Notes: a model not told the origin generated them from the letters alone. Positions 18,308 through 28,118 are shown, numbered from the stretch's first letter. The stretch: DNA of 64,000 nt from Agrobacterium cucumeris (GCF_030036535.1 NZ_CP080388.1:1240001-1304000), one strand, 5' to 3'. Translations and numbers: made by a program.

Positions 18308-19137
18308 TGCAGATCTCCGGAAGCGCCTTTAAACGCCGTATTCTCTTTTCCGTGGCAGCATCCCTGCTCGGAGTGGCCTTCGCCCTGCCGCTCGTCTGGT
18401 TCATCTTCGCACCGTTCAACGCCCGCGCCGAACTCGGACTTGCAATTCCCGAACCGTTCACGCTCTCGAACTTCATGACGGTATTCGAGAACACCTTTGC
18501 AATGCGGGCCCTTTTGAACAGCCTGATCCAGTCTTTCGGCGGGGTCATTCTGATCGGCGCGGCAGCGACGCTTGCTGCTTATGCCCTTTCTCGCTCGTCA
18601 ATTCCCGGTAAAGGGGCGGTCACCTACACGCTTCTGCTGTTTTCTTCCGTTGTGTCGGGTTCGGCGGCGATGGTGCCGATCTTCCTGATCATTTCTGCGG
18701 CCGGTCTCATCAATACCCATATCGCCGTCATTCTCGTTTTTGCGGGCGGGCTGCTGCCGACGGCAATGTTCATTCTCCGCGATTTCATCGATGCCATCCC
18801 GCGTTCCTACGAGGAAAGCGCCATGGTGGCCGGTGCCTCACCGTTGCAGGCTTTCTTCGACGTGGCATTGCCGGTCATCCGGCCGGGCATCGTGGTCGTC
18901 GTGGTCTGGGCATTCGTCAATATCTGGGGTTCATTCCTCATCCCCTTCATCCTGCTGCGCAGCGATAGCCTGATGCCGGCCTCGGTCGCGATCTATTCCT
19001 TCTATTCGGAGGCGGGCACACCGATCGTCACGCTGCTTGCTGCCTATTCGCTCATCTATTCGCTCCCCGTCATCGTGCTTTACCTCTTCGTGAACTGGAA
19101 GTTTGGTTTCCGGTTCTTTGGTGGCATCAAGTCGTAA
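18304..19137 (+). CDS. CUT1 sugar ABC transporter permease (MalG-type)
   Basis: This 277-residue polytopic permease has about six transmembrane helices and the EAA loop EESAMVAGASPLQAFFDVALPVI. It begins within the stop of the preceding permease and ends 15 bp before the ATPase. It is the second half of the heterodimeric channel of the LacI-controlled importer. Confidence 0.9.
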   Translation: MMQISGSAFKRRILFSVAASLLGVAFALPLVWFIFAPFNARAELGLAIPEPFTLSNFMTVFENTFAMRALLNSLIQSFGGVILIGAAATLAAYALSRSSIPGKGAVTYTLLLFSSVVSGSAAMVPIFLIISAAGLINTHIAVILVFAGGLLPTAMFILRDFIDAIPRSYEESAMVAGASPLQAFFDVALPVIRPGIVVVVVWAFVNIWGSFLIPFILLRSDSLMPASVAIYSFYSEAGTPIVTLLAAYSLIYSLPVIVLYLFVNWKFGFRFFGGIKS

Positions 19138-19152
19138 TCGGAAATCAGTTTC

Positions 19153-20253
19153 ATGGCCTCTGTCGAATTCCAGAATGTCTCCAAGAGCTTCGGTCACTTT
19201 CATGCGGTGCCCGACATCAGCTTTCAAATATCGGACGGCGAGTTCGTCTGCCTGCTCGGCCCGTCCGGCTGCGGCAAGACGACGAGCCTGCGCATGATCG
19301 CCGGCCTCGAAACGCCGACCTCGGGCAAGGTGCTGATCGGCGGCAAGGACGTCACCTATCTGCACCCCAAGGACCGCCAGATATCGATGGTCTTTCAGGA
19401 CTATGCGCTTTATCCGCACATGAACCTTGCCGACAACATCGCCTATCCGCTCAAAGTGCGCGGTGAGAGCGAGGAAAAGCGCCATGCCCGCGCCAAGCAG
19501 GTGGCCGACGTGCTCAAGATCGGTGATCTGATGAAGCGCCTGCCGAGCCAGATTTCCGGCGGACAGCAGCAGCGTACATCGCTGGCACGTGCGCTTGTTT
19601 ATCCCAGCCAAGTCTATCTGTTCGACGAGCCGCTTTCCAACCTCGATGCCAAGCTTCGTCTTGAAGCGCGCGGCTTCCTCAACCACCTGCAGCGCGACAT
19701 GGGCATGACGGCGGTCTATGTCACCCACGACCAGGCCGAGGCCATGGCGCTTGCGACCCGCATCGCAGTCATGGACAAGGGCCGCATCGTTCAGTTCGCA
19801 CCGCCCATCGAGATCTACCGGCGTCCGGCCACGACCTTCGTTGCCAACTTCGTGGGCAACCCGCCGATGAACCTCGTGTCGGCGGACGCCATGGTTGCCG
19901 ATGGCAAACTGCAATTGCGCGCCGATGGCCTGGCACTGTCGGGCCTGCCTGTCTCCGACGCCATTGCGGCGGCCGCAGGCAGCGGCCGGATGACGCTTGG
20001 CGTCCGGCCCGAGCATTTGCGGATCGCCCAGGCCGGTGATGAAAACACCATCACGGGCAAGCTTTTCGCCAATGAGAACATGGGCCCGGAAAGCCTTGTC
20101 ACGATGGAACGTGAGGATGCCGGCCGGGTGACCGCCCGCATTTTCACGGACGATGAGATTCGGGTGAACGACGTCGTGACGCTCGCCTTCGATATCCGCC
20201 ACGTCACATTGTTCGATGGCGCCGGCATACGCATTCCGGACGTCGGTGAGTAA
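19153..20253 (+). CDS. sugar ABC transporter ATP-binding protein (UgpC/MalK type)
   Basis: This 366-residue ATPase has Walker A GPSGCGKTT at residues 36-44, signature ISGGQ at 134-138 and Walker B LFDEP around 156-160, with LSNLDAKLR after it. A C-terminal OB/TOBE regulatory domain carries the VRPEHL motif. It energises the two permeases just upstream. It could also serve the ATPase-less CUT1 importer at 60.4-63.7 kb, since these ATPases are often shared; that is inference. Confidence 0.92.
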   Translation: MASVEFQNVSKSFGHFHAVPDISFQISDGEFVCLLGPSGCGKTTSLRMIAGLETPTSGKVLIGGKDVTYLHPKDRQISMVFQDYALYPHMNLADNIAYPLKVRGESEEKRHARAKQVADVLKIGDLMKRLPSQISGGQQQRTSLARALVYPSQVYLFDEPLSNLDAKLRLEARGFLNHLQRDMGMTAVYVTHDQAEAMALATRIAVMDKGRIVQFAPPIEIYRRPATTFVANFVGNPPMNLVSADAMVADGKLQLRADGLALSGLPVSDAIAAAAGSGRMTLGVRPEHLRIAQAGDENTITGKLFANENMGPESLVTMEREDAGRVTARIFTDDEIRVNDVVTLAFDIRHVTLFDGAGIRIPDVGE

Positions 20254-20266
20254 GACGGGAAGTGTG

Positions 20267-21667
20267 ATGACCAAAATCAGGGTTCACGTCAGTCGCGCCG
20301 ACCAGTCGGCCGATCCCTACTTCTATGTTCCCTTCGATGTCTTGCAGGGTGTAACACGTATCGATGTGACGATGGCCTATCCTAAGGCCGAGGATTGCGT
20401 CATCGATCTCGGCGTGCTCGATGCCACGGCGACGGACTACCCGTCAGTTGCCGGTTTCCGTGGCTGGAGCGGTGGTGCACGCGATTGCTTCTTTGTTGCG
20501 ACCGATGATGCAACGCCCGGCTATATCCACGGCGAGATGCCGGCCGGCACATGGAAAATCATGCTCGGCCTGCATAAATTGCCGGAAAACGGCGCCGATG
20601 TCGTCGTAACTATCCATTGCGACAGCGCGCCGCGCAGACTGGAGCCGCAGCCGGAGCGCCGCTTTCCGCGGCGGGAAGGGGCGGGGTGGTATCGGGGCGA
20701 CCTGCATTGCCACACCTTCCATTCCGATGCGCTGGGCTCGCCGGAGTTGCTGCATCAGGCTGCATTGCAGGCCGGTCTCGATTTTCTCGCTATTGCCGAC
20801 CACAACACCATCACGCAGCGTCGCTACTTCCATCCGCAATCCTCGGCGGACCTTGTCTTCATCCGGGCGATGGAGATAACGGCCGCAAACGGCCACGCCA
20901 ATGTCTATGGTGTCGATGAATGGATCGATTTCCGCATGACCAAGCCGGAACATGCCCATACGCTCACCCGGCTGGTGCATGAGCGCGGTGGGCTTTTGTC
21001 CATCAATCACGACAAACCCACCATTCAATGGGATTACGACCTGCCCGAGATCGACTGCATGGAGGTCTGGCAGTCACACTGGATGGCATGGAACTGGGTG
21101 TCGCTCGGCCGCTATCAGCAGCGACTGGCTTCGGGTCTGAAGATCTCCGCGATCGGAGGCAGCGATTTTCACCAGCCTGCGCAACTCATGCCCGAGGGCC
21201 CGCTCGTGCTTGCCCGCCCGACGACGGTGTTCTGGCTGGAGGAACTGTCGGAAGATGCTATCCTCGCTGCGATGAAGGCGGGTCGCGGTTATGTGACGGA
21301 AAGCCCGACGGGGCCGCATCTTGCGCTGACGGTGAACGGCCAGCCGATGGGCTCGACGGTTTCAGGGCCGGTCATTGCAGAAGCCGATGTGAGGGAGGCC
21401 GCTGGCGATCTGCTCGTCTGGATTGACGCAAGCGGCATTCTCACCACCCAGACCATTGAAACAGATATGTGGAAAGGCACTTTCTCCGGCGAAGCAAAGA
21501 CCTTCCTTCGTACCGAAATCGTCGCTGTGCGTAGCCGCGAAAGACTGATTACCGATTTCATCGCAGCTCAAGTAGGACACTCACTTCCTTGGCAGCTTCA
21601 GGGCGCCCACATACAGGATCAACAGGTCTGCCGGGCAATTAGTAATCCGGTTTACCTTGAAGAATAG
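20267..21667 (+). CDS. CehA/McbA-family PHP-domain metallohydrolase
   Basis: This 466-residue protein has an N-terminal beta-rich domain (to about residue 140) and a PHP phosphoesterase-like domain. Likely metal ligands are visible: His147 and His149 in GDLHCHT, D178-H179 in AIADHNT, the His of INHDKP and GGSDFH. CehA/McbA relatives hydrolyse phosphoesters or carbamates; here the substrate is unknown. It is the last gene of the sugar importer operon, 13 bp after the ATPase. Its likely role is to cleave the imported compound, perhaps a phosphorylated or esterified sugar. The start at 20267 follows a GACGGGA Shine-Dalgarno. The end is normal for the family. Confidence 0.82.
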   Translation: MTKIRVHVSRADQSADPYFYVPFDVLQGVTRIDVTMAYPKAEDCVIDLGVLDATATDYPSVAGFRGWSGGARDCFFVATDDATPGYIHGEMPAGTWKIMLGLHKLPENGADVVVTIHCDSAPRRLEPQPERRFPRREGAGWYRGDLHCHTFHSDALGSPELLHQAALQAGLDFLAIADHNTITQRRYFHPQSSADLVFIRAMEITAANGHANVYGVDEWIDFRMTKPEHAHTLTRLVHERGGLLSINHDKPTIQWDYDLPEIDCMEVWQSHWMAWNWVSLGRYQQRLASGLKISAIGGSDFHQPAQLMPEGPLVLARPTTVFWLEELSEDAILAAMKAGRGYVTESPTGPHLALTVNGQPMGSTVSGPVIAEADVREAAGDLLVWIDASGILTTQTIETDMWKGTFSGEAKTFLRTEIVAVRSRERLITDFIAAQVGHSLPWQLQGAHIQDQQVCRAISNPVYLEE

Positions 21668-22789
21668 GTTGCTTCGTGAGGTGAAGGTAGCTGGCTCGTC
21701 CCCGGAGCGCGGGCACAAGAGCAGCGCAAAATGCTGCGATAAGTTCGAACGGGGCGTGTATTGGTGGTGGCCTACCGGTTCCACCTGAGCTGGAACCTCA
21801 ATCTGTTCTCATCGGGGCTGTGTTCTTCACTGTGAAAATCGGTGACGGGTCTCTTCGTGCTGCGCGCTCCGGCATGGCGGAAAGGATCGGACTGCTCAAC
21901 ACAAGGATATATAGACCCATGCTCCATCCAGTATCATGCTGATGATGGTGCCTCTGGTGCCCAATGTTGAAATGGCCGTTGCCCTGCTTGTCGGGTGCAT
22001 GCTGGTTTCGCAGATCCACGCGCAGGGCGGGCCAATCGTATATGGCCGTCACGTCAATTGTTTTGAACGCGTTGCAGCAGCTGGCATTACCAATGTCGCC
22101 CGGGCAGCAGCTTCGGCGATCTCGCCAGTGATCAGCACTGCCTCCGTCGCCTCTATGAGCAGGAACTGGCTGGGAAATGGGCGAAAGGCTTTTGAGGCTG
22201 GAGCTAGGAGTGGAAGCGCTGACTTCTGTGGATGTCAGCAGGGCAACTGAGGTAAATAGGCTCGCAGTTGTCTTTCTGCACCCGACACGTTTGCTTTGGT
22301 GACCGCGCAAGCTCGAGGCTGGGGGCTGCTTACCGAAGCGCAGTATTATGCGAACTCGTTGGCGACAAACCGTCAAGGTGACGCGCGACCCAGGCGCAAT
22401 TGAAGCGGTCTTTGCCAAACTCGAAGCATATATGCAAGCACGCGCCATCGGAAGTATTGACGCCCCAGACAAGCCGCCAACGGCAACCAGATTTTAACGA
22501 TTTCTGACGAACATGATAGAGTTCGCGACATTTCTATGATCGGGTTGCCGAGTGAGAACAGGAACCACAGTGCGTTTGACCGACGAAATCTGCAAGTGTC
22601 ATGCAATTCCTGGCCGGTAATGGCATTCAACGCTGACGTCGCTTTTCTCAGGTTTTTGGGCAAGCAGCCTGTGTAACTGAATTCGCCGGGTGTCCAATCT
22701 TTCCCCATTGTCTCGCCCAAATGACCATAGCAGCGTTAGCAGTTACGGCGATATCTCTGGAGTAAACTACGACCGCAAAGGGGTGGGTA
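21668..22789. other. long intergenic region with possible coding debris
   Basis: About 1.1 kb with no gene I can support. Short plus-strand frames (for example 21936-22250, with a hydrophobic start) lack a ribosome site and family features, and frames switch repeatedly. The region marks the left border of the lower-GC, decayed zone. It is probably debris of one or more dead genes, but I cannot name them. Confidence 0.4.
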
Positions 22790-24514
22790 GTGATTTTAGG
22801 GCCTAAGATCGAGCAACAACTTCCTGGCCCGGACACGGTGAGACGAGCACTTGATCAGTTGTTTGCCTCAGATGTTTTTAGCAAATCCGAAAGGATGCGG
22901 AGCTTTCTTGAATATATCGTTACCGAGACGATAGAGGGGCGCGGTGATCGCATAAAGGCCTACAGTATCGCTCTGGAAGTCTTTGGTCGTCAGGCGGACT
23001 TTGATGGGACGGAAGACCCAATAGTACGCACAGCTGCAAACCGCCTTCGCAATGCTCTCGAGCGCTATAACGCTTCGCCTCAGAGCAAGTTGTCTCCTCT
23101 TCTCATCAGCTTGCCACGCGGCAGATATGTGCCCGTTTTCGAGTCCAACTCCGATGAGGAGCCTAATGCTGACACACAAGAGAAAAACGAGGTCAGTACT
23201 CTTGCGCTCCCGCGCCGATACCTCTCCTGGCGCGTTATTGTCATAGTCTTGAGCTTCATCGCCGTAACGATACTCGGCTCAATTCAGTTGCTACCTAACC
23301 TGTTTAACAAGGCGACCGCATCGCGAGGGGCTACCGTTCCGCTGCTTCTTGTTCAGAATACTCAATTCACACCGGGCAGCGACCCTGCCAAGCGGTTGGC
23401 GCATGACCTCTCGGAGCTAATCGCAATCAAGCTCGCTGCCCATGGCAGCGCTGGGGTTGTGGACTTGGCGAGGGAGCCAGGCAATGTTGCCTACGAGACT
23501 GCAGGACGAAATCTGACGCGGGTCGTCTACACGCTGGATTCGGCCATTGTCGATCAAGGCGGGGAGCTAGCTTTAGTCTGGAAACTCAACGATGCTCATA
23601 CGCGAGAGGTGTCGTGGACTGACCATGTTTCGCTGGGAACCCCGAATGAAGATACTGTGAACAACGCAGTGGATGCTTTAGTTCGCGGAGTAGTTGGCAT
23701 GGAGGGTGCGATAGCGAGCCTTGAATCGACGCATCAAGGCGAGATCAGTTGTCTTACACCAATGGAACGTGTCGCGCTGGTATATGTGGATCAGTCCCTT
23801 CCTGATATACGCGCCTGCCTCGAAAGTGTAGTATCAAAGTATCCATTGAATTCCCAGGCTTGGGCAATATTGGCTCGTGTCTACTTCCGTCTCGGCAGAG
23901 ACGCCGCATCCCGCGGCGAAGATCCCAGCGAATATGGAGGGCTTTTGCGCACTGCAGCGCAAAAAGCAATGGACCTGTCACCTCGTTCGTTCGCTCCTCA
24001 ACTAGCTGCCCTTTATGTCGCTTACAGTGCCGGTGATTTGGATACATATGAGCGCCTGAGTCGAAAGATGCTCACAGTGTTTCAGGACCCTCATCTCAAG
24101 TTAATTGTTGGAAACGCGCTTTGGAGTATCGGACAAAGAGGCGAAGGCGTCGAACTGGTTGCGAAAGGCATTGAGGAGACTGGTGATGTGGGGAGCCTAG
24201 GCTACCTTGTACTGGCATCAGACCGCTATGAGCGTCAGGATTTTACTGGGGCCCTGGAGATGCTTGAGCGGATTTATAGACGAGAATTTTATCGAATTGA
24301 TCTTCTTCAGGCGGCGGCGCTGGCGAAACTGGGGCGGAAAGACGATGCCCGTGCCGCGATCCAACGCCTTCATGATAAACGTCCCGGCTACGAAAACCAC
24401 CTCTACTTCGATTTCCGTCACAACAATTTTCCCGAACCAATGATCGAGCACCTTGCTGAGGGGCTTCGTGAGGCGGGCCTGATCGTGCCGATTCCGGTGG
24501 AAAATCCGAAATAA
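22790..24514 (+). CDS. membrane-anchored TPR-like protein, paralogue A
   Basis: This 574-residue protein has a cytoplasmic N-terminal domain of about 115 residues (RMRSFLEYIVTETIEGRGDR, then DPIVRTAANRLRNALERY), one transmembrane helix at about 148-168, and a large helical C-terminal region with TPR-like repeats. This domain order is common in uncharacterised rhizobial proteins; no enzymatic motif is seen. It starts at GTG with AAGGGG six bases upstream. The second copy at 30887 starts the same way. The two are collinear to their last residues (both end in EGLREAGL plus a VP tail), so they arose by duplication. Function unknown; signalling or stress sensing is a guess. Confidence 0.8.
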   Translation: MILGPKIEQQLPGPDTVRRALDQLFASDVFSKSERMRSFLEYIVTETIEGRGDRIKAYSIALEVFGRQADFDGTEDPIVRTAANRLRNALERYNASPQSKLSPLLISLPRGRYVPVFESNSDEEPNADTQEKNEVSTLALPRRYLSWRVIVIVLSFIAVTILGSIQLLPNLFNKATASRGATVPLLLVQNTQFTPGSDPAKRLAHDLSELIAIKLAAHGSAGVVDLAREPGNVAYETAGRNLTRVVYTLDSAIVDQGGELALVWKLNDAHTREVSWTDHVSLGTPNEDTVNNAVDALVRGVVGMEGAIASLESTHQGEISCLTPMERVALVYVDQSLPDIRACLESVVSKYPLNSQAWAILARVYFRLGRDAASRGEDPSEYGGLLRTAAQKAMDLSPRSFAPQLAALYVAYSAGDLDTYERLSRKMLTVFQDPHLKLIVGNALWSIGQRGEGVELVAKGIEETGDVGSLGYLVLASDRYERQDFTGALEMLERIYRREFYRIDLLQAAALAKLGRKDDARAAIQRLHDKRPGYENHLYFDFRHNNFPEPMIEHLAEGLREAGLIVPIPVENPK

Positions 24515-24660
24515 CCACCGTCGCTCGAACCTGTCAGGTGACGCCGCTAGCGGTGGAAGGAGCACCATCGCGAGGCCGTCGAGCCGGGCGCTGATTTGCG
24601 GTCGTGTTCCCGCCCAAATTGGACCTGTCGGATCGCGGAATGCTGTAAAGACAAAGCACG

Positions 24661-25785
24661 TTAAATTGTCAAACCAGGTGGTGGTTTGCTAGCGTCCGGT
24701 TCAACCGAGGTAATGAAGATTGGCGATACCTTACTGAGCAGGCCGACAAGTTGGGACTGCTGTGTGGTGCCTGTTTTTTGGAAGACGCGCAACAAATAAG
24801 AGCGCGCGGTACCAAAGCTGATATTGAGCTTTTCCGCTGTCTGCCTGAGCGGGTACCCTGCGGTCAATTCACTGGATAATTGCGCCTCCTTGTTTGTCAG
24901 ACCGAACAGGCTTTTAAGAAGTTCGGGGTCGGGGCCGATACCGTTGCCATTCACCGAGGTAACGAATACAAAGCAGGATGCGGTTGCAAAAATATCGTGG
25001 GCTGCCCTGCGGATCGGAACAAGATGCAGGACCATGAGATCACCGGCTTGGTTCCGGATCCCCATGGAGCGGGGCGCGTAGTCCTGATCCGTTTCAACAT
25101 TGCGTAGCAATGCATCCAGATGTTCATTATAGGCACTCAGATCGAGGCGGTTCCAGGCGCCGCACATTTTAGCAAATCTGGTCTCGAACTGCTTGTTCAT
25201 TGCATGTATGTGCCGGCCGGCGCGGATGCTTATGCAAGGCGTCCCGAGCCCCTCCATGACTTGCACGACGCTGTTTTGCTGCTGCAAATGCGAGCGCGCG
25301 GCAATGAATGCTGACTGCACAAGATCGGGGTAAATGGTATTAAGCAGCTCAGCCTGTTGTTGAGCAAAAGCACCATTGCGGACATGGCGGTCAAAACCGC
25401 AGACAATCATATTGCCGCTGGGGGGAGCGACGATGGTTGCGATATCATCACCGATGGAATGCTCTCTACACAAATCCACATATCCCTTGAGATAGGGGGG
25501 AATGGCGTCCTCATAGCTCGCACCAGACGCGAAGCGTCCGAAGACTGCTTCAGGTGCGCTTTTTTTGACCCAGCTGTGAAAATCATTGCCCCAATGAATG
25601 CGGTCCTGGTTCACCGGCAACAGACGCTGTTCCGTGTGAACGCCACATTTCTGTCCCACCGAATAGAGATATCCGGCATCAGCATTGATAGCGACGCGCA
25701 ACTCGTTAAGGACTTCTACCCAGCGCTCAGGTATGAACGCTGCTTCGTATAGCTGTGTCCGCAGTGCAGGGTCTAAATGGCTCAT
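24661..25785 (-). CDS. LuxR-family HTH transcriptional regulator
   Basis: This 374-residue protein has a long N-terminal region without an identifiable sensor domain and a C-terminal LuxR-type HTH (about residues 292-340: LTNKEAQLSSELTAGYPLRQTAEKL, then SFGTARSYLLRVFQKTG). No receiver domain is present, so it is not an ordinary response regulator. The N-terminus (ALRTQLYEAAFIPERWVEVLN) resembles other stand-alone rhizobial LuxR proteins. It lies convergent to TPR paralogue A in the low-GC zone. Targets and ligand unknown. Confidence 0.8.
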   Translation of the reverse strand: MSHLDPALRTQLYEAAFIPERWVEVLNELRVAINADAGYLYSVGQKCGVHTEQRLLPVNQDRIHWGNDFHSWVKKSAPEAVFGRFASGASYEDAIPPYLKGYVDLCREHSIGDDIATIVAPPSGNMIVCGFDRHVRNGAFAQQQAELLNTIYPDLVQSAFIAARSHLQQQNSVVQVMEGLGTPCISIRAGRHIHAMNKQFETRFAKMCGAWNRLDLSAYNEHLDALLRNVETDQDYAPRSMGIRNQAGDLMVLHLVPIRRAAHDIFATASCFVFVTSVNGNGIGPDPELLKSLFGLTNKEAQLSSELTAGYPLRQTAEKLNISFGTARSYLLRVFQKTGTTQQSQLVGLLSKVSPIFITSVEPDASKPPPGLTI

Positions 25786-26002
25786 TTCGCATACCGGACA
25801 CAGTGGGTTAGATGGTCAGCGAGATATGTGGTGTAATGTCATTATGCGGACTGCATCCCCGGAAAATGAGTTCATATGACGCTTCATATTGTTCGATTGG
25901 AGCATCGAACATAAGGGCTCGCCGCGGTAGGTTGCGAACGGTTTGATCCGGATACAATAACGGCTGTAACAGTACGATTGTAACGCAAGGACCAAGCCCA
26001 TA

Positions 26003-26340
26003 ATGCACCAAGGTGCGCGTATTCACCGTCGGTGTGGGGTTGAATTTATCGAAGGTGGGGCGGTTCCGGCAGAGATCGTCACAAACGGCTTTCTCAACCT
26101 CGGTTTCGTAGAGCACAGCCTGCTGGCGATGATCCTGTCCAAGAAGTTCGGCTGGCACCAGCCCTCAACCGCCAAAGCGAACGCTATGTCGGTAAAGGCG
26201 TCGGCCTCAGCTGACAGACGCTGTGCGACCAGATTGAAACATGTGCCGCAGCATTGAGGTCACTTGATAATCTGATCGAAGCACATGTCCTTGCCGCCGA
26301 ACGTGAACCTTTTTTAGTCGCAGCGCTCGCAGCTGTCCTC
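26003..26340 (+). pseudogene. remnant of an IS66-family transposase
   Basis: A broken stretch matches the middle of IS66 TnpC proteins: first FIEGGAVPAEIVTNG and ILSKKFGWHQP in one frame, then LNRQSERYVGKGVGLS in the next frame, then TLCDQIETCAAAL after an in-frame TGA. IS66 enzymes usually read LIEGG, LPTE, KFADHLPLYRQSE, STLADWV in this order. One frameshift near 26163 and one stop show it is dead. No ends or accessory genes (tnpA/tnpB) are seen. Confidence 0.6.
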
Positions 26341-26596
26341 ATTTATGATCAACAGGCTAGGCACCGCTGCGGCCTAGTATCCCAACGTCTTTGCTGTTCG
26401 CAAAATAAGACGCCAAAGAGCCGATGGTCCTGCCAAATGGCAGCTTTAGAGCCATTGTATCCTATTTATAGAGCTCGCAGCTGCGTTCGGGGTTTCAAGC
26501 TAGCTGTTCCGAAATTCCGTCGTAGCCGCCTTGGCTTTAGTTTTGCGTGCGGGGCTCACCACTCAAGTTTGTACGCAATTCAAAAAGGACCTCCCC

Positions 26597-27106
26597 TTGA
26601 GAAACCTTTCCATTCGACTGGCGGCTACCCTTGCGGTCGCCGCAAGCCTCTCATCGTGCGCGACTTCCGAAACGAAGGTGCTGGAACCCTACAAGCTGGC
26701 AAATGGTGCGCAATACCAGGATGTCGTCACGATTGCGGCCAACGGCAAGGGGACGGCGCCGACGGTTACGCAAGTGAAGACTTTTGCGCTGGAGAAATCC
26801 GGTCGTAGCGTGCTGGTGACGGATGCGGCCGGGTATGACCCGAGTGCGGTCAGCACCGTTGGTGCGGCTGTGGCGGGCGGGCTTGCTTCCAGCGTTCCGA
26901 TTGCCATCGGACTTCATAACCAGCGCATCAAACGTACCGGCGATGGTGGCAAGAGTGGTAACGCAGGACCTGCGGGTCCTGCCGGGCCAAATGGTCCAGC
27001 TGGCCCTGCCGGAACCGCAGGTGCAGTTGGTGCGCAGGGTCCGATTGGGCCTGTCGGGCCTGCCGGGCCTAAAGGCGAGCCGGGGCCCGCAATGGCAGTT
27101 CCTTGA
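26597..27106 (+). CDS. collagen-like lipoprotein
   Basis: This predicted 169-residue lipoprotein starts at TTG 26597, with AAGGA 8 bases upstream. The N-terminus is a lipoprotein signal ([14 protein letters not shown]), with the lipobox LSSC. A non-repetitive domain follows to about residue 120, containing a small hydrophobic Gly/Ala patch. A C-terminal run of roughly 15 Gly-X-Y triplets ([16 protein letters not shown] and similar) comes next, and then a stop. Such tracts form collagen-like stalks on bacterial surfaces. The product lacks any C-terminal head after the collagen tract, so it may be truncated. Neighbours are decayed secretion genes. The start and lipobox are convincing; the role is unknown. 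Confidence 0.7.
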   Translation: MRNLSIRLAATLAVAASLSSCATSETKVLEPYKLANGAQYQDVVTIAANGKGTAPTVTQVKTFALEKSGRSVLVTDAAGYDPSAVSTVGAAVAGGLASSVPIAIGLHNQRIKRTGDGGKSGNAGPAGPAGPNGPAGPAGTAGAVGAQGPIGPVGPAGPKGEPGPAMAVP

Positions 27107-27207
27107 TATTGGTCGTGTAGCGAGGCGAACGGCGTTGAGCTTCGGTTTCACGATATTGTACGCGCTCACCAGCCGGTCCGACTGGTCTCGGTTGGGTGGG
27201 CACCTTC

Positions 27208-27788
27208 TCATTCACTATGATTCCCACCCTTGAATAGCGATGTCCATCGGAGGAAATTCGTCGGGGGCCTGCCCGGGTACACTGGCGGGTCATCGGTATA
27301 TACGAAGGTCTCGATGCGGCCCGGTGTGACTGCGATCTCCAGCGTCCCGCCTGAGATATCCTGCTACGGTAGATCGGCATCGGTCGTGATGAAACCGGCC
27401 GCCCGATAAAATGCATTGATACGGTTGAGTGCGACCGCGATGTCGGTGGCAGCCACACTGGCGCCCCGTAGTGTTTCAAAGCCGTAGAGTTTTTTGCCGA
27501 ACGGCTCGTAGCCTGTGATTTTGATCATCTTGATGTCAAAACAGGGCCCCCCGGGGCCGGCGGGACGATGCTCGGCTCCGGGGGGAGGGTCAAGGGTGCG
27601 TTGGCGCGCTGGCGGGCGCGCTCGCGTCTTGACCGCTCAGCTTCAGCCTGACTGGAACTTTGATTGTGAAGCGTGTCCTGAAGGGCACGGGTTGCACGAT
27701 CAAGATCCTGGGCTGAAGCGGACGACAGGGCTGCCCAAGACAGGCTGGCCCACGGAAAGGCAAGGGGTGCAAGCCGCATCACATTCAT
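27208..27788 (-). pseudogene. broken ShlB/FhaC/HecB-family two-partner secretion transporter, N-terminal part
   Basis: Reading on the minus strand from 27788, a signal peptide (ending SSASAQD) and a charged linker lead to PPEPSIVPPAPGG. At a run of six Gs (about 27552-27557) the frame must shift to continue as PCFDIKMIKITGYEPFGKKL, then ALNRINAFYRAAGFITTDADLP, TAG, QDISGGTLEIAVTPGRIETF. This is the POTRA layout of TpsB transporters, where the stop position is normally Gln. The frame ends at 27208 and no beta-barrel follows. It is therefore dead by a frameshift, an amber codon and a large C-terminal loss. No TpsA exoprotein is seen. Confidence 0.7.
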
Positions 27789-27866
27789 CGGGCGTGCTCC
27801 TTGTTGAGGTTTGTAAGTGCGCCCGAGAATCCGATCAGCGAGACCCGAAAATCGAGGGCTTCGCGG

Positions 27867-28118
27867 TTATCGGACCAAATCCTGAGCCGTTCCCCCAGCG
27901 CGCCCCATGTCCTGATTGGTGCCAATGCCAATCTCGAACAGGCGTCCTCGATAAAAGGCACCATTTGCCTCTCCGGCTTCAAAGCCTGCCTCAAACTGCT
28001 TCACAGAACCTGGAATGTCGCCACCATCAAGCAGCTTGACGCCTTCGGCAGCATTCGCCTGCGCTGACGAGAGAAGAGCTAGAAGCCAAAACGCAGCACC
28101 ATATGCCCTGAAAAACAT
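27867..28118 (-). CDS. small exported Sel1-like protein, possibly truncated
   Basis: This 83-residue frame has a signal peptide (FWLLALLSSAQANA, cleavage near residue 23) and one Sel1/TPR-like helical repeat (GVKLLDGGDIPGSVKQFEAG, then GEANGAFYRGRLFEIGIG). Sel1 proteins normally contain several repeats, so this is short. A different frame stays open just downstream, so it may be a frameshifted fragment of a longer protein. It lies upstream of the dead TpsB gene on the same strand. Confidence 0.45.
   Translation of the reverse strand: MFFRAYGAAFWLLALLSSAQANAAEGVKLLDGGDIPGSVKQFEAGFEAGEANGAFYRGRLFEIGIGTNQDMGRAGGTAQDLVR

Noticed and set aside
18931..20274. A 447-codon minus-strand frame opposite the UgpC-type ATPase
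   Set aside because: It mirrors the codon structure of the ATPase gene and has no family motif, so it is a shadow.
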